The notes beneath the pieces are model-generated. The model saw nothing but the letters and a program-made list of their open reading frames with translations. It did not search any database and was not told the DNA's origin. Below are positions 35,149 to 44,753 of a stretch of 64,000 nt of DNA, piece after piece. Source of the stretch: an uncultured Prevotella sp. (GTDB lineage Bacteria > Bacteroidota > Bacteroidia > Bacteroidales > Bacteroidaceae); assembly GCA_900546345.1 (NCBI GenBank), contig URCI01000002.1, forward strand, positions 62,001 through 126,000, read 5' to 3'. The position numbers were made by a program, and so were the translations under genes. Position 1 is the stretch's first letter; each line of letters opens with the position of its first letter.

Positions 35149-36819
35149 ATGACAGGCTCAATTCCTAGCTTCAATCAAATGATACAGAAAAGCATCGTAG
35201 ACCATTGGGAACTCGATTCGCTTACTGATTTTAAGGGTGCAACATTGCAGTATCACGATGTCGCACGTAAGATCGAAAAGCTCCATATCATGTTTGAGAG
35301 CTCTGGCGTGAAACAAGGTGACAAGATTGCACTTTGCGGACGAAACAGCGCTGCATGGGCAGCTGCTTTCCTTGCAGTTTTAACTTATGGAGCTATTGCC
35401 GTACCCATTTTACATGAGTTTACAGCAGAACAGATCCATAATATAGTCAACCATTCCGATGCAAAGATTTTGTTTGTGGGTGATGTCGTGGCAACTCAGA
35501 TCGATGCTACCAAAATGCCATCCTTGGAAGGCATCATCTACATTCCAGACTATTCTCTCGTACTCTCACGTACAGACAAATTAACTTATGCACGTGAACA
35601 TCTCAACGAAATTTTTGGCAAGAGATATCCAAAGTATTTCCGTAAGGAGCATGTGCATTATTATACAGAGCAAACACCTGATGAATTGGCTGTTATCAAT
35701 TACACGAGCGGCACAACAGGCTTTTCGAAAGGGGTAATGATCCCTTATCGAGCATTATGGAGTAACATAGATTTTGCATTTTCTGTTTTAGGCGACACCA
35801 TCAAGAAGGGCGACAGTGTGATTAGTATTCTGCCTATGGCCCATATGTATGGAATGTCTTTTGAATTTCTCTTCGAGTTTATCGTAGGCTGTCATGTATT
35901 CTATCTGACCCGCATCCCATCCCCAGCTATCATTGCACAGGCATTCTCGGAAGTAAAGCCCAAAATAATTATTTCTGTGCCATTGATCATAGAAAAGATC
36001 ATCAAAAAGAAGGTTTTTCCAAAGATCCAAGATCCCAAGATCCGCCTATTGATGAAAATGCCAGGTATCAACAGACGTGTATATGAAAAGATCTGCGACC
36101 AAGTGACAAAAGCTTTTGGGGGCGAGTTTTATGAGGTGATCATCGGTGGCGCCGCATTTAATCAGGAAGTCGAGAATTTCTTACATCGCATCGGATTCCA
36201 CTATACTGTCGGATATGGTGCGACAGAATGTGCACCCATTATCTGTTATGCCGATTACAAGACTTATGTTCCAGGTTCTTGTGGACGGGCAGCAAAAAAC
36301 ATGCAAGTAAAAGTGGACAGTGACGACCCAGCCAATATCCCTGGCGAGATCCTTGCGAAGGGGCCAAATGTCATGCTGGGCTACTATAAAAATGAAAAGG
36401 CGACCCAAGAAAGCATTGATAGTGACGGATGGTTCCATACGGGAGATCTAGGGCTCATGGATGACAACGGCAATGTCTTTATCAAAGGACGATCTAAGAA
36501 CATGCTGTTAGGTTCTAATGGGCAAAACATTTATCCCGAAGAGATTGAGGATAAACTAAATTCTATGTCTATGGTTTCAGAGAGCGTTGTTATTCAAGAA
36601 GGTAACAAACTCATAGGATTGGTTTACCCCGACTACGACACTGCCAAGCAAATAGGATTTAGTACTTCTGACCTCAACACCATTATGGAGCAGAATCGCA
36701 AGCAACTCAATTCTGAGCTACCTGCATACTGTCATTTATCAGAAATCCGACTCCACGAGAATGAGTTTGAGAAGACACCCAAACGTTCAATCAAACGCTT
36801 CCTCTATACAAAGAAATGA
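35149..36819 (+). CDS. AMP-forming acyl-CoA synthetase / AMP-binding enzyme (copy 2)
   Basis: 556 aa, tandem paralogue of the preceding gene. It keeps every ANL motif: INYTSGTTGFSKGVM near 183, ISILPMAHMYG, VGYGATECAPIICYAD near 356, DGWFHTGDLGLMDDNGNVFIKGR near 428, KNMLLGSNGQNIYPEEIEDK near 450, and the final KTPKRSIKR lysine. The two are similar along their whole length; difference is concentrated in the acyl-binding half and the tail. No separate promoter is visible in the 39-nt gap, so it is probably co-transcribed. The divergence suggests different acyl substrates. It ends at a strong terminator (36829-36865). Confidence 0.9.
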   Translation: MTGSIPSFNQMIQKSIVDHWELDSLTDFKGATLQYHDVARKIEKLHIMFESSGVKQGDKIALCGRNSAAWAAAFLAVLTYGAIAVPILHEFTAEQIHNIVNHSDAKILFVGDVVATQIDATKMPSLEGIIYIPDYSLVLSRTDKLTYAREHLNEIFGKRYPKYFRKEHVHYYTEQTPDELAVINYTSGTTGFSKGVMIPYRALWSNIDFAFSVLGDTIKKGDSVISILPMAHMYGMSFEFLFEFIVGCHVFYLTRIPSPAIIAQAFSEVKPKIIISVPLIIEKIIKKKVFPKIQDPKIRLLMKMPGINRRVYEKICDQVTKAFGGEFYEVIIGGAAFNQEVENFLHRIGFHYTVGYGATECAPIICYADYKTYVPGSCGRAAKNMQVKVDSDDPANIPGEILAKGPNVMLGYYKNEKATQESIDSDGWFHTGDLGLMDDNGNVFIKGRSKNMLLGSNGQNIYPEEIEDKLNSMSMVSESVVIQEGNKLIGLVYPDYDTAKQIGFSTSDLNTIMEQNRKQLNSELPAYCHLSEIRLHENEFEKTPKRSIKRFLYTKK

Positions 36820-36828
36820 TATACAAAT

Positions 36829-36865
36829 AAGGTAGTCTATCTTATAGACTACCTTATGTTTTTTC
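36829..36865 (+). terminator. Terminator after the acyl-CoA synthetase pair
   Basis: A perfect 12-bp stem (36829-36840 with 36844-36855), a 3-nt loop, then ATG and six T. The ATG at 36856 belongs to the terminator tail, so the next gene is taken to start at 36892. Confidence 0.9.
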
Positions 36866-36891
36866 TATTAATTCCACTACTGTGTAGCCAT

Positions 36892-39858
36892 ATGAACAAG
36901 AATTTATCTTTCTTACATTACGTAGCAAAGGATATTCTAATAAAGCATAAGCATAACCTCAATAAGATAGCAATTGTATTTCCCAACAAGCGAGCATCAA
37001 TATTTTTTAACCGCGCCCTATTTCAGGAAGTCAGACATGCTATGTGGTGTCCAAAATATATGACAATTAGTGAACTGTTTCGCGAGCATTGCGAACTACA
37101 AGTTCCAGATCCTATCACACTCGTATTTCAAATTTACAATGTCTTCTGTGATGTAACTGGTTCAGATGAATCTCTTGACCATTTCTTTTCTTGGGGGCAA
37201 TTGATGTTGGCCGATTTTGATGATATTGATAAGAACGAAGTGGATCCTGACAAACTCTTCATCGACCTACAAGCTTGGGAAGAAATGAACGATTTTAGCT
37301 TTTTATCAGAACAGCAAAAAAAAAGTTTAGAAGATTTTTTTCATACTATGTCCGACGACTCTCTCTTGCAGCGTCGCTTCAAGAAAGTTTGGCAACATCT
37401 TGGCCACATCTATCATGAATTCCACCATCGTCTCAAAAAACAGGGGCTTGCTTATGAAGGAATGCTCTATCGAGAAGTCATTGACCAAGACGATATAGAT
37501 TTTCAGTACGAGACTTATATCTTCGTTGGGTTTAACCTATTACAGAAAGTAGAGCAAAAGCTTTTTAGAAGACTGAAGATGTTAGGAAAAGCCGAGTTTT
37601 ATTGGGATTATGACATCAACTACATTGACGAAGAGGCAGGAAAATACATAAAGCAATACCTTGACATGTTCCCCAATCAACTCAAGAAGGGATTGGCTAG
37701 CGAGGGTATCAAATCATCGACTATTTTCGACAATATGAGTGCCCACAAAGACATATTGATGATCTCAGCCCCGACGGAAGAAATACAAGCACGATATGTA
37801 GGTCAGTGGCTCAAGGAAAATGGAAGAATAGAAGACGGTAACAAAACCGCCATTGTTATGGCTGACGAGAATCTATTGCCTTCTGTCATTCACAGCCTTC
37901 CCCATAATGTCAAAGATGTCAACGTTACAACAGGTTTCCCTCTAAATGCATCAGAAATTAGCGTCTTCGTAGATGCACTCATTGCATTGCAGATTAAAGG
38001 TTTGACGAAAGATCGTCAACACTATCAATTGCAATATATCAATCGAGTCATATTGCATCCCTATGCTCAGTATCTTTCCGAAGACTGCAAAGTATTAGCT
38101 GCACAATTGAATAGTAATCATCATTATTATCCAAGTATCACAGAATTGACAAAAGGATTTGACGAGACACTATCATTACTCTTTAACCCTTTAGATGAGG
38201 ATGGGGAAAACTACCCCTTACTGAATTGGACAACCAATTTACTGAAGATTGTTGGACAGAACACACAGAGTATCAACAATCCCCTACTCCACCAGTCTAT
38301 ATACTCTATGTACACATTACTGAATCGTTTGGACGATATCATGACGATCAGTGTACAAAAGACCGAATGTGAGAATTCCAGAAATATTGACGGTATAAAT
38401 GGCAAGCAACTTGTCAGTATCAATATCGTACAGCGATTGATATCACAACTTATTCAGTCTACGAATATTCCTTTTCATGGCGAACCCGCCATTGGTACTC
38501 AAATTATGGGAGTCTTAGAGACGAGAAATCTTGACTTTGAACATGTCTTATTGCTGTCATGCAATGAGGGAAAATTACCAAAAAACATAAATGATGCTTC
38601 ATTTATACCACATTCCATTCGAGTAGGTTATGGTCTAACGACAGTAGAAAACAAAGTCGCCATCTTTTCATACTATTTTCAATCATTAATACAGAGGGCC
38701 AATGATATAACCCTGTTATATAATAATGCAACTGACGACGGCCAGAGGGGAGAGATGAGCAGATTTATGTTGCAACTTATGGTCAACAGCTATGGTCGTC
38801 AACATATAGAGCACCTTACATTGGTAGCAGGACACAAACTATCATCCAAACAAACACAGGCAAAAGAAAAAACGCACGACGTAATAGATATACTCCATAC
38901 TATAAAAAGTCTCTCACCGTCTGCATTAGGCAGATATCTCAGATGTCCTCTGCAATTTTATTATTATTCTATCTGTCATCTCTATGAGAAAGAAGAAGAT
39001 AGCATAGATGAGATTGACAATTCTATGTTTGGCGATCTTTTCCACCGTAGCGCCGAACTGATCTATCAAGAGTTTAGAAAGCAAAGTCATACCATCACGA
39101 AAAGTATGATCCAAGCACTTCAAGAGAATCCTAGTCTTATAGAGCGCATTATTGATCAAGCTTTTAGAGAGAAACTCTTTCAAGCTGATAAGCAACAATA
39201 CGTTCCACAATATAACGGATTACAGATGCTCAATAAAAATGTGATCAAGCTCTATCTTCAACGTCTTTTACATTTAGATGCAGCCTTTACTCCTTTTGAC
39301 ATTCTGACATTAGAAGATGATTTCTATGACAATGTGTCTTTTATTGTAAATGGTCAAAAGCGCACCGTGCGTATCGGAGGGAAAGTGGATCGAATAGACA
39401 AGATAACTTACAATGGGAAACCTGTTATCCGTATTGTAGACTATAAAACAGGGAGACCTCTTACCTCTATACCCTCCAGCATTGAAGACATCTTTAATCC
39501 TGATAATGTTGACGTAAAGCACTCTGTTTATTACCTACAGACAATGTTATATGCAGGAGTCGTGAAGTACGGGACGAGGTCTCATCAAAAGCTAGAGCAC
39601 ATAGATTCCGTAGCCATAGCTCCGGCTTTACTCTTCATCCGTCAAGCCTCCGATGAAAAGTATGATCCCATTTTGTCTCTAGCCATAGCCCGAGGTAAGC
39701 GCAAAAATATTGAAGATATAGGCGATGTGTGGTCAGATTTCATAGATCGGGTTAAGCAACTACTGACAGAGATCTTCGATCCGCAGACTCCGTTTATGCC
39801 AACCAAACACACAGAACGATGTGAAAATTGCCCATACTGCCAGATTTGCCATGAATAA
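36892..39858 (+). CDS. PD-(D/E)XK nuclease, AddB/RecB-like
   Basis: 988 aa from the ATG at 36892 (MNKNLSFLHYVAKDILIKH). The N-terminal half is a helicase-like fold without usable ATPase motifs (IAIVFPNKRASIFFNRAL near 25-45). The C-terminal nuclease is of the RecB/AddB type: LGRYLRCPLQFYYYS near 680-693, with C685, FGDLFHRSAE near 718, KVDRIDKI near 833 and IRIVDYKTGRP near 845 with the D and K of the catalytic motif, and CENCPYCQIC at the C-terminus. C685 plus the three terminal cysteines fit an AddB-type Fe-S cluster. AddB works with AddA in double-strand break repair; no AddA gene is adjacent, the next gene being clpC. The longer start at 36856 lies in a terminator. Confidence 0.88.
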   Translation: MNKNLSFLHYVAKDILIKHKHNLNKIAIVFPNKRASIFFNRALFQEVRHAMWCPKYMTISELFREHCELQVPDPITLVFQIYNVFCDVTGSDESLDHFFSWGQLMLADFDDIDKNEVDPDKLFIDLQAWEEMNDFSFLSEQQKKSLEDFFHTMSDDSLLQRRFKKVWQHLGHIYHEFHHRLKKQGLAYEGMLYREVIDQDDIDFQYETYIFVGFNLLQKVEQKLFRRLKMLGKAEFYWDYDINYIDEEAGKYIKQYLDMFPNQLKKGLASEGIKSSTIFDNMSAHKDILMISAPTEEIQARYVGQWLKENGRIEDGNKTAIVMADENLLPSVIHSLPHNVKDVNVTTGFPLNASEISVFVDALIALQIKGLTKDRQHYQLQYINRVILHPYAQYLSEDCKVLAAQLNSNHHYYPSITELTKGFDETLSLLFNPLDEDGENYPLLNWTTNLLKIVGQNTQSINNPLLHQSIYSMYTLLNRLDDIMTISVQKTECENSRNIDGINGKQLVSINIVQRLISQLIQSTNIPFHGEPAIGTQIMGVLETRNLDFEHVLLLSCNEGKLPKNINDASFIPHSIRVGYGLTTVENKVAIFSYYFQSLIQRANDITLLYNNATDDGQRGEMSRFMLQLMVNSYGRQHIEHLTLVAGHKLSSKQTQAKEKTHDVIDILHTIKSLSPSALGRYLRCPLQFYYYSICHLYEKEEDSIDEIDNSMFGDLFHRSAELIYQEFRKQSHTITKSMIQALQENPSLIERIIDQAFREKLFQADKQQYVPQYNGLQMLNKNVIKLYLQRLLHLDAAFTPFDILTLEDDFYDNVSFIVNGQKRTVRIGGKVDRIDKITYNGKPVIRIVDYKTGRPLTSIPSSIEDIFNPDNVDVKHSVYYLQTMLYAGVVKYGTRSHQKLEHIDSVAIAPALLFIRQASDEKYDPILSLAIARGKRKNIEDIGDVWSDFIDRVKQLLTEIFDPQTPFMPTKHTERCENCPYCQICHE

Positions 39859-39879
39859 TTATATTTTTTGGCACGGTCC

Positions 39880-39910
39880 TTGCAGTTTTAAGCGAAAAGA
39901 ATTATATTTG
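39880..39910 (+). promoter_or_regulatory. Promoter of clpC
   Basis: TTG at 39880-39882, a 20-nt spacer, then TATATTTG (39903-39910) and CA, 39 nt before the clpC ATG at 39949. Confidence 0.68.
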
Positions 39911-39948
39911 CATCATTTCAAACAGAAAAAGAAAGGTAAAGATAAAAT

Positions 39949-42492
39949 ATGACCAGTCAGTTTTCACCCAATGTATCACAGATCCTAGCTTTCAGCCGGG
40001 AAGAGGCGACACGCCTGGCCAGCACTACCGTTGGTCCGGAACACCTCCTCTTAGGTATTTTAAGAGAGAAGGAAGGAGCCGTGATTGATATGCTTAACGG
40101 ATTGAATGTCGACATAACACGGATCAAAGAGGAATTAGAGCAGCGAATTAGGACAAATACGTCAGCTATTACCAATAATAATACTGCTAATGAGATACTT
40201 CTCAATGAGCAAGCAAGTAACATTTTGCGGTTGGCCGTTTTGGAAGCGCGCATTCAACACACTTCTATTGTTGACACCCAACATGTACTATTGGCGATTT
40301 TGCACGATCAAATAGACAACGGAGCTAAGGTCGTCCTTGAGGCTAATCATGTCGATTACGAGCAAGTTGCAAAACTTCTTCAGAAAAAGCCAACTACTGA
40401 CGGAATTGGTTTTCCCGATGAAGAGGAGGAAGATTTTGAAGAAGGCGATAATGCAAAAGCCGGAAGGGTACAATCTACACAAACGGATGTCGCACAGCAA
40501 GGAAATGGTAAGACACCTGTGCTTGATAATTTTTCGACAGACTTAACACGAGCAGCTGCTGAAGGAAAACTCGATCCTGTTGTAGGAAGGGAGAAGGAAA
40601 TCCAGCGTGTCACAGAGATTCTCTGCCGTCGCAAGAAAAACAATCCTATTCTCATCGGAGAACCGGGTGTGGGAAAAAGTGCTATTGTTGAAGGATTAGC
40701 ACAAATGATCGTCAGCCACCATACCTCACCTGTACTTTTCAACCGTCGTTTGGTGAGTTTGGATATGACAGGCATCGTTGCAGGCACTAAATACCGTGGA
40801 CAATTCGAGGAACGTATTCGTGCGTTGATTAAAGAATTGGAGCAGAACCCCAACATCATTGTCTTCATCGATGAAATTCACACGATCATTGGTGCAGGAT
40901 CCTCTCCTGGCACAATGGATGCGGCCAACATCATGAAGCCTGCTTTGGCACGTGGCACCATTCAGTGTATCGGTGCTACAACACTAGATGAGTTCCGGAA
41001 AACAATTGAGAAAGATGGTGCATTAGAGCGTAGATTCCAAAAAGTTTTAGTCGAACCGACAACAGCAGATCAGACGCTTCAGATTCTTCACAACATCAAA
41101 GGATGTTATGAAGAGCATCATCATGTAACATATACAGAAGAGGCTTTGGAGGCATGCGTAAAACTGACAGGACGCTATATCACAGATCGGGAATTTCCTG
41201 ATAAAGCTATTGACGCCCTCGATGAAGTAGGAGCGCACATACGTTTACAGCACGCCCAGGTACCTCCTGAGATCACAGAGAAAGAAAAGGAGATCACCGA
41301 AGTCAAAGGCAAAAAAGAACAAGCCGTTAAAAGTCAGAACTATGAGCTAGCTACAGTTTACCGCGACCGACAAACACATCTAGAGCAAGAGCTCCACGAC
41401 CTACAACTCTCGTGGCAGAATGGGGATGCAGAGTCTCGTCAGAAGGTAACAGAAAAGGATGTTGCTGGAATAGTCTCTCGAATGAGCGGAGTCCCCGTCC
41501 AACGTATGGAGAAAGGAGAAAACATGCGACTGAGAGATATGGGTAACGAACTCAAGAAGCGTGTGATTGGGCAGGACAAAGCTATCGAGAAACTTGTTAA
41601 AGCCATACAACGCAATCGGGTCGGTCTTAGAGATCCGAACCATCCTATTGGAGCATTCATGTTACTTGGACCAACTGGTGTGGGAAAAACCTACTTAGCT
41701 AAGTGTTTGGCAGAAAACATGTTTGGATCAAAAGACTCCATCATTCGAATAGACATGAGCGAATATACGGAAAGTTTCAATGTCTCCCGACTCATTGGAG
41801 CCCCTCCAGGATATGTCGGCTATGATGAGGGAGGACAATTGACTGAACAAGTACGTCGTCACCCCTACTCGATTGTCCTGCTTGATGAGATTGAGAAAGC
41901 TCACGGCAATGTCTTTAATCTGATGTTGCAAGTTCTCGACGAGGGACGTCTAACCGATGGCAATGGACGAACCGTCGATTTCCGTAACACAGTGATCATC
42001 ATGACTTCCAACGCTGGCACACGTCAGTTAAAAGAATTCAGTCATGGAGTCGGCTTCAATGCTGCAGGAATCTCTGACATGGGCAATTTGAGTGACAAAG
42101 ACAAGGAGTATGCACGGTCTGTTATCCAGAAAAGTCTGAGCAAGCAATTCTCCCCCGAGTTTCTCAATCGACTTGATGAAATCATAACCTTCGATCAACT
42201 CGATCTTCATTCCATCAAGAAGATCATAGACATAGAACTTGCCGGACTTTACAAGCGAATTGAAGACAAAGGACTACAGATTCACCTAACAGATGCCGCT
42301 AAGGAGTTTGTAGCGTCTAAAGGCTATGACATACAGTTCGGAGCACGACCATTGAAACGAGCTATCCAAACGTACATTGAAGATGGTCTATGCGAACTGA
42401 TACTCTCTGGAGACGTGAAAAAAGGTGATTCCATTAGTGTAGACAAAAAAACTGAAAGCACAGAATTATCATTTGAAAAGATGTCAATGTAA
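39949..42492 (+). CDS. clpC: ClpC-type ATP-dependent protease ATPase subunit
   Basis: 847 aa Hsp100 unfoldase. Residues 1-150 are two Clp N-terminal repeats (FSREEATRLASTTVGPEHLLLGILRE). The first AAA+ domain has Walker A GEPGVGKSAIVE near 238, and the middle segment carries a UVR-like coiled coil (KSQNYELATVYRDRQTHLEQEL near 460-485), typical of ClpC rather than ClpA. The second AAA+ domain has GPTGVGKTYLAK near 574 and LLDEIEKAH near 645. A VGF tripeptide near residue 700 (HGVGFNA) fits the ClpP-docking loop. It therefore probably unfolds substrates for ClpP. Monocistronic: own promoter and a strong terminator. Confidence 0.95.
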   Translation: MTSQFSPNVSQILAFSREEATRLASTTVGPEHLLLGILREKEGAVIDMLNGLNVDITRIKEELEQRIRTNTSAITNNNTANEILLNEQASNILRLAVLEARIQHTSIVDTQHVLLAILHDQIDNGAKVVLEANHVDYEQVAKLLQKKPTTDGIGFPDEEEEDFEEGDNAKAGRVQSTQTDVAQQGNGKTPVLDNFSTDLTRAAAEGKLDPVVGREKEIQRVTEILCRRKKNNPILIGEPGVGKSAIVEGLAQMIVSHHTSPVLFNRRLVSLDMTGIVAGTKYRGQFEERIRALIKELEQNPNIIVFIDEIHTIIGAGSSPGTMDAANIMKPALARGTIQCIGATTLDEFRKTIEKDGALERRFQKVLVEPTTADQTLQILHNIKGCYEEHHHVTYTEEALEACVKLTGRYITDREFPDKAIDALDEVGAHIRLQHAQVPPEITEKEKEITEVKGKKEQAVKSQNYELATVYRDRQTHLEQELHDLQLSWQNGDAESRQKVTEKDVAGIVSRMSGVPVQRMEKGENMRLRDMGNELKKRVIGQDKAIEKLVKAIQRNRVGLRDPNHPIGAFMLLGPTGVGKTYLAKCLAENMFGSKDSIIRIDMSEYTESFNVSRLIGAPPGYVGYDEGGQLTEQVRRHPYSIVLLDEIEKAHGNVFNLMLQVLDEGRLTDGNGRTVDFRNTVIIMTSNAGTRQLKEFSHGVGFNAAGISDMGNLSDKDKEYARSVIQKSLSKQFSPEFLNRLDEIITFDQLDLHSIKKIIDIELAGLYKRIEDKGLQIHLTDAAKEFVASKGYDIQFGARPLKRAIQTYIEDGLCELILSGDVKKGDSISVDKKTESTELSFEKMSM

Positions 42493-42516
42493 AAAGAAGT
42501 GCATGTCTTTATAAAA

Positions 42517-42556
42517 AGACTGCCACCCTCTAGACGGGGTGGCAGTCTTTTTTTTA
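42517..42556. terminator. Strong terminator between clpC and mltF
   Basis: A perfect 12-bp GC-rich stem (42517-42528 with 42537-42548) followed by eight T on the plus strand. The A-run before the left arm gives a weaker T-run for the minus-strand mltF transcript. Confidence 0.93.
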
Positions 42557-42576
42557 TATCTTTGAAACAATCTGAT

Positions 42577-43758
42577 TTATAAATGCCATTTATATCTTCT
42601 TTTAGCACGTTCCGGTGTAGTAGAAAAACCCGATGAGAATCCACCTTTAGCTACGCCACGGTACTGATTCCAACGTTCGCGAATGCGTCGTACATAATTG
42701 ACTGTTTCTGATCCGCGCATATATCCAAATTTCACAATAGGACTTGTATAGTAAGCAGAAGTACTCAATTTCAGAATGTAAGGTTCTACTTCACTCCATC
42801 GATGAGGATCATGACCGTCACGTCGGGTCAAAGCCATAGCATCTCTCACATGGAAATGCCCACCGTTATAGCTGGCCAACACAAAGAAAATTCGTTCTGA
42901 TGCTGGCACATCTCTAAAAAAGCCACTTAGCTCTTGAATGTACTTAGCAGCACAAGCAATGTTTGCTTCCGGGTCATAAAGATTCTCACGAGGTAATCCT
43001 ACATGATCTGCTGTCGAAGGCATAATCTGCATCAGTCCACAAGCACCTGCCCAAGAACGAGCCTTAGGGTCAAAAGTAGATTCTTGATAACATTGCGCTG
43101 CTAACAGGCGCCAGTCCCATCTTGCTAATGGAGCATACCGTTGGAAAAGATGGTCATAGCGTGATATTACTCCACCTGCCCTATTAAGCATCGGTGCATA
43201 AACATGACGTGAAATACTGGCGGTCGACAATAAGAATTGTTCCTCACGCTTAATCTTCTCGAGCATATCAGGTTTAAACCAATTATTGAGAGCTCTTGCA
43301 AGATCATTTCCATCATTTCTGACAATCCATGAAGTACGACGCTTTTGATCCATAGCACCTGCATATAGGATTTTATTCCATTTTCGTGGTAATTGAATGG
43401 CTGCGAGATCAGCCTCTCCTTTTTGCATTCTTTTGACCAACTCTATCGTGTCTTTACATACTTCCACACGCAGAGATACTCCTAATTTATCAGCAAACTT
43501 TTGACATAGCAGATACTGAGCACCCATACCATGACCATGATAATCATAATAAGTCTCTGGACCAGAGATCGTAAGCATGATCAGCTCTCCATTGGTTTGA
43601 ATATCATCCAAACTAAGAGAACTCTCATTTGGCAAAGAGTCCTCTCCTATCGTAGTGCCCCACGGCGTAACTTCCGGTTTCTTGGACTGCTGTTGGCAAG
43701 CAGACAAGAAAACAAGCAGGCAACAAGTATAAATATAGATATTTCTTACAGTCGACAT
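42577..43758 (-). CDS. mltF: Membrane-bound lytic transglycosylase, MltF-like lipoprotein
   Basis: 393 aa from the ATG at 43758. The N-terminus IYTCCLLVFLSACQQQ is a lipoprotein signal with lipobox LSAC. Residues 55-185 resemble a shortened periplasmic substrate-binding domain (bacterial extracellular solute-binding family 3); E. coli MltF has a fuller one. Residues 215-380 are an SLT lytic transglycosylase domain: AAQCYQESTFDPKARS with the catalytic glutamate, GACGLMQIMPSTA, YDPEANIACAAKYI, ASYNGGHFHV, then IRERWNQYRG. It cleaves the MurNAc-GlcNAc bond to anhydro products. An in-frame ATG at 43794 precedes the promoter box and is rejected. Divergent from hisG. Confidence 0.88.
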   Translation of the reverse strand: MSTVRNIYIYTCCLLVFLSACQQQSKKPEVTPWGTTIGEDSLPNESSLSLDDIQTNGELIMLTISGPETYYDYHGHGMGAQYLLCQKFADKLGVSLRVEVCKDTIELVKRMQKGEADLAAIQLPRKWNKILYAGAMDQKRRTSWIVRNDGNDLARALNNWFKPDMLEKIKREEQFLLSTASISRHVYAPMLNRAGGVISRYDHLFQRYAPLARWDWRLLAAQCYQESTFDPKARSWAGACGLMQIMPSTADHVGLPRENLYDPEANIACAAKYIQELSGFFRDVPASERIFFVLASYNGGHFHVRDAMALTRRDGHDPHRWSEVEPYILKLSTSAYYTSPIVKFGYMRGSETVNYVRRIRERWNQYRGVAKGGFSSGFSTTPERAKRRYKWHL

Positions 43759-43769
43759 AAATTTCGTCA

Positions 43770-43777
43770 CAAAATTA
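43770..43777 (-). promoter_or_regulatory. -7 box of mltF
   Basis: Minus-strand TAATTTTG, only 12 nt upstream of the mltF ATG at 43758, so the leader would be a few nt long. It is a weak call without a -33 match. Confidence 0.4.
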
Positions 43778-43786
43778 GCATTTTTA

Positions 43787-43817
43787 TTGCACATCTGCTT
43801 GGAAATTACTAAATTTG
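43787..43817 (+). promoter_or_regulatory. Promoter of hisG
   Basis: TTG at 43787-43789, a 20-nt spacer, then TAAATTTG (43810-43817) and CA, 54 nt before hisG. There is no obvious His-rich leader peptide or attenuator. Confidence 0.7.
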
Positions 43818-43870
43818 CACGATATTTTTAGGAAAATTAGAATTATAATATTCGAAATAGTATAAGAAGT

Positions 43871-44722
43871 ATGTTAAGAATAGCAGTACAGTCAAAAGGG
43901 CGCCTCTACGAGGACACTATGAATTTGCTGAAGGAAGCCGACATTCGGGTGAGCGAAAGCAAGCGTACGCTTCTCGTCCAGAGCACCAACTTCCCTCTGG
44001 AAGTCCTTTTTCTTCGTGATGATGACATACCGCAAAGTGTCGCAAGTGGTGTGGCAGACATAGGAGTAGTCGGAGAAAACGAATTTGAAGAGCGTCAGGA
44101 GGATGCCCATATCATTCGCCCTCTAGGCTTTTCTAAATGTAGACTTTCCCTGGCTATTCCCAAGGCTATCGACTATCCAGGAATGTCTTGGTTCAATGGT
44201 AAGAAAATAGCAACGTCCTATCCTGGCATTCTTCGCCGTTTTATGAATAAAAACAATATCAAGGCCGACATCCATGTAATTACCGGCTCTGTCGAAATCA
44301 GTCCTGGTATAGGATTGGCAGATGCCATCTTCGATATCGTCAGTTCAGGATCTACACTCGTGCACAACAATCTGAAAGAGGTAGAGGTTGTTATGAAGAG
44401 CGAAGCTGTTCTTATTGGTAATTGGAAGATGGATGACGAGAAGCGAAAAGTTTTAAACGAACTGCTTTTCCGTTTTGAGGCTGTGCAGATTGCCAGAGAC
44501 AAGAAATATGTAATGATGAATGCACCCAAGAATAAGGTTTCAGACATTATTCAAGTACTCCCCGGTATCAAGAGTCCCACCATCATTCCTTTGTCTGATC
44601 CTGATTGGTGCGCTATTCACACAGTTTTGGATGAAGCCCGTTTTTGGGAAATTATCGGCAAGCTAAAAGAGATGGGAGCTCAAGGTATCCTCGTTTCTCC
44701 TATTGAGAAAATGATCCTCTAA
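43871..44722 (+). CDS. hisG: ATP phosphoribosyltransferase (long form)
   Basis: 283 aa. Catalyses the first committed step of histidine synthesis, ATP plus PRPP to phosphoribosyl-ATP. The N-terminus LRIAVQSKGRLYEDTMNLL is canonical. Catalytic-domain markers: SGVADIGVVGENEF near 58, and the PRPP-binding region GSVEISPGIGLADAIFDIVSSGSTL near 137-160. The C-terminal 75 residues are the long-form regulatory domain that binds histidine, so no HisZ is needed. Next gene hisD starts 31 nt after its stop. First gene of a three-gene his run with its own promoter. Confidence 0.96.
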   Translation: MLRIAVQSKGRLYEDTMNLLKEADIRVSESKRTLLVQSTNFPLEVLFLRDDDIPQSVASGVADIGVVGENEFEERQEDAHIIRPLGFSKCRLSLAIPKAIDYPGMSWFNGKKIATSYPGILRRFMNKNNIKADIHVITGSVEISPGIGLADAIFDIVSSGSTLVHNNLKEVEVVMKSEAVLIGNWKMDDEKRKVLNELLFRFEAVQIARDKKYVMMNAPKNKVSDIIQVLPGIKSPTIIPLSDPDWCAIHTVLDEARFWEIIGKLKEMGAQGILVSPIEKMIL

Positions 44723-44753
44723 AAATTGTATTCATCAAAAACAAGGTTGAAAC

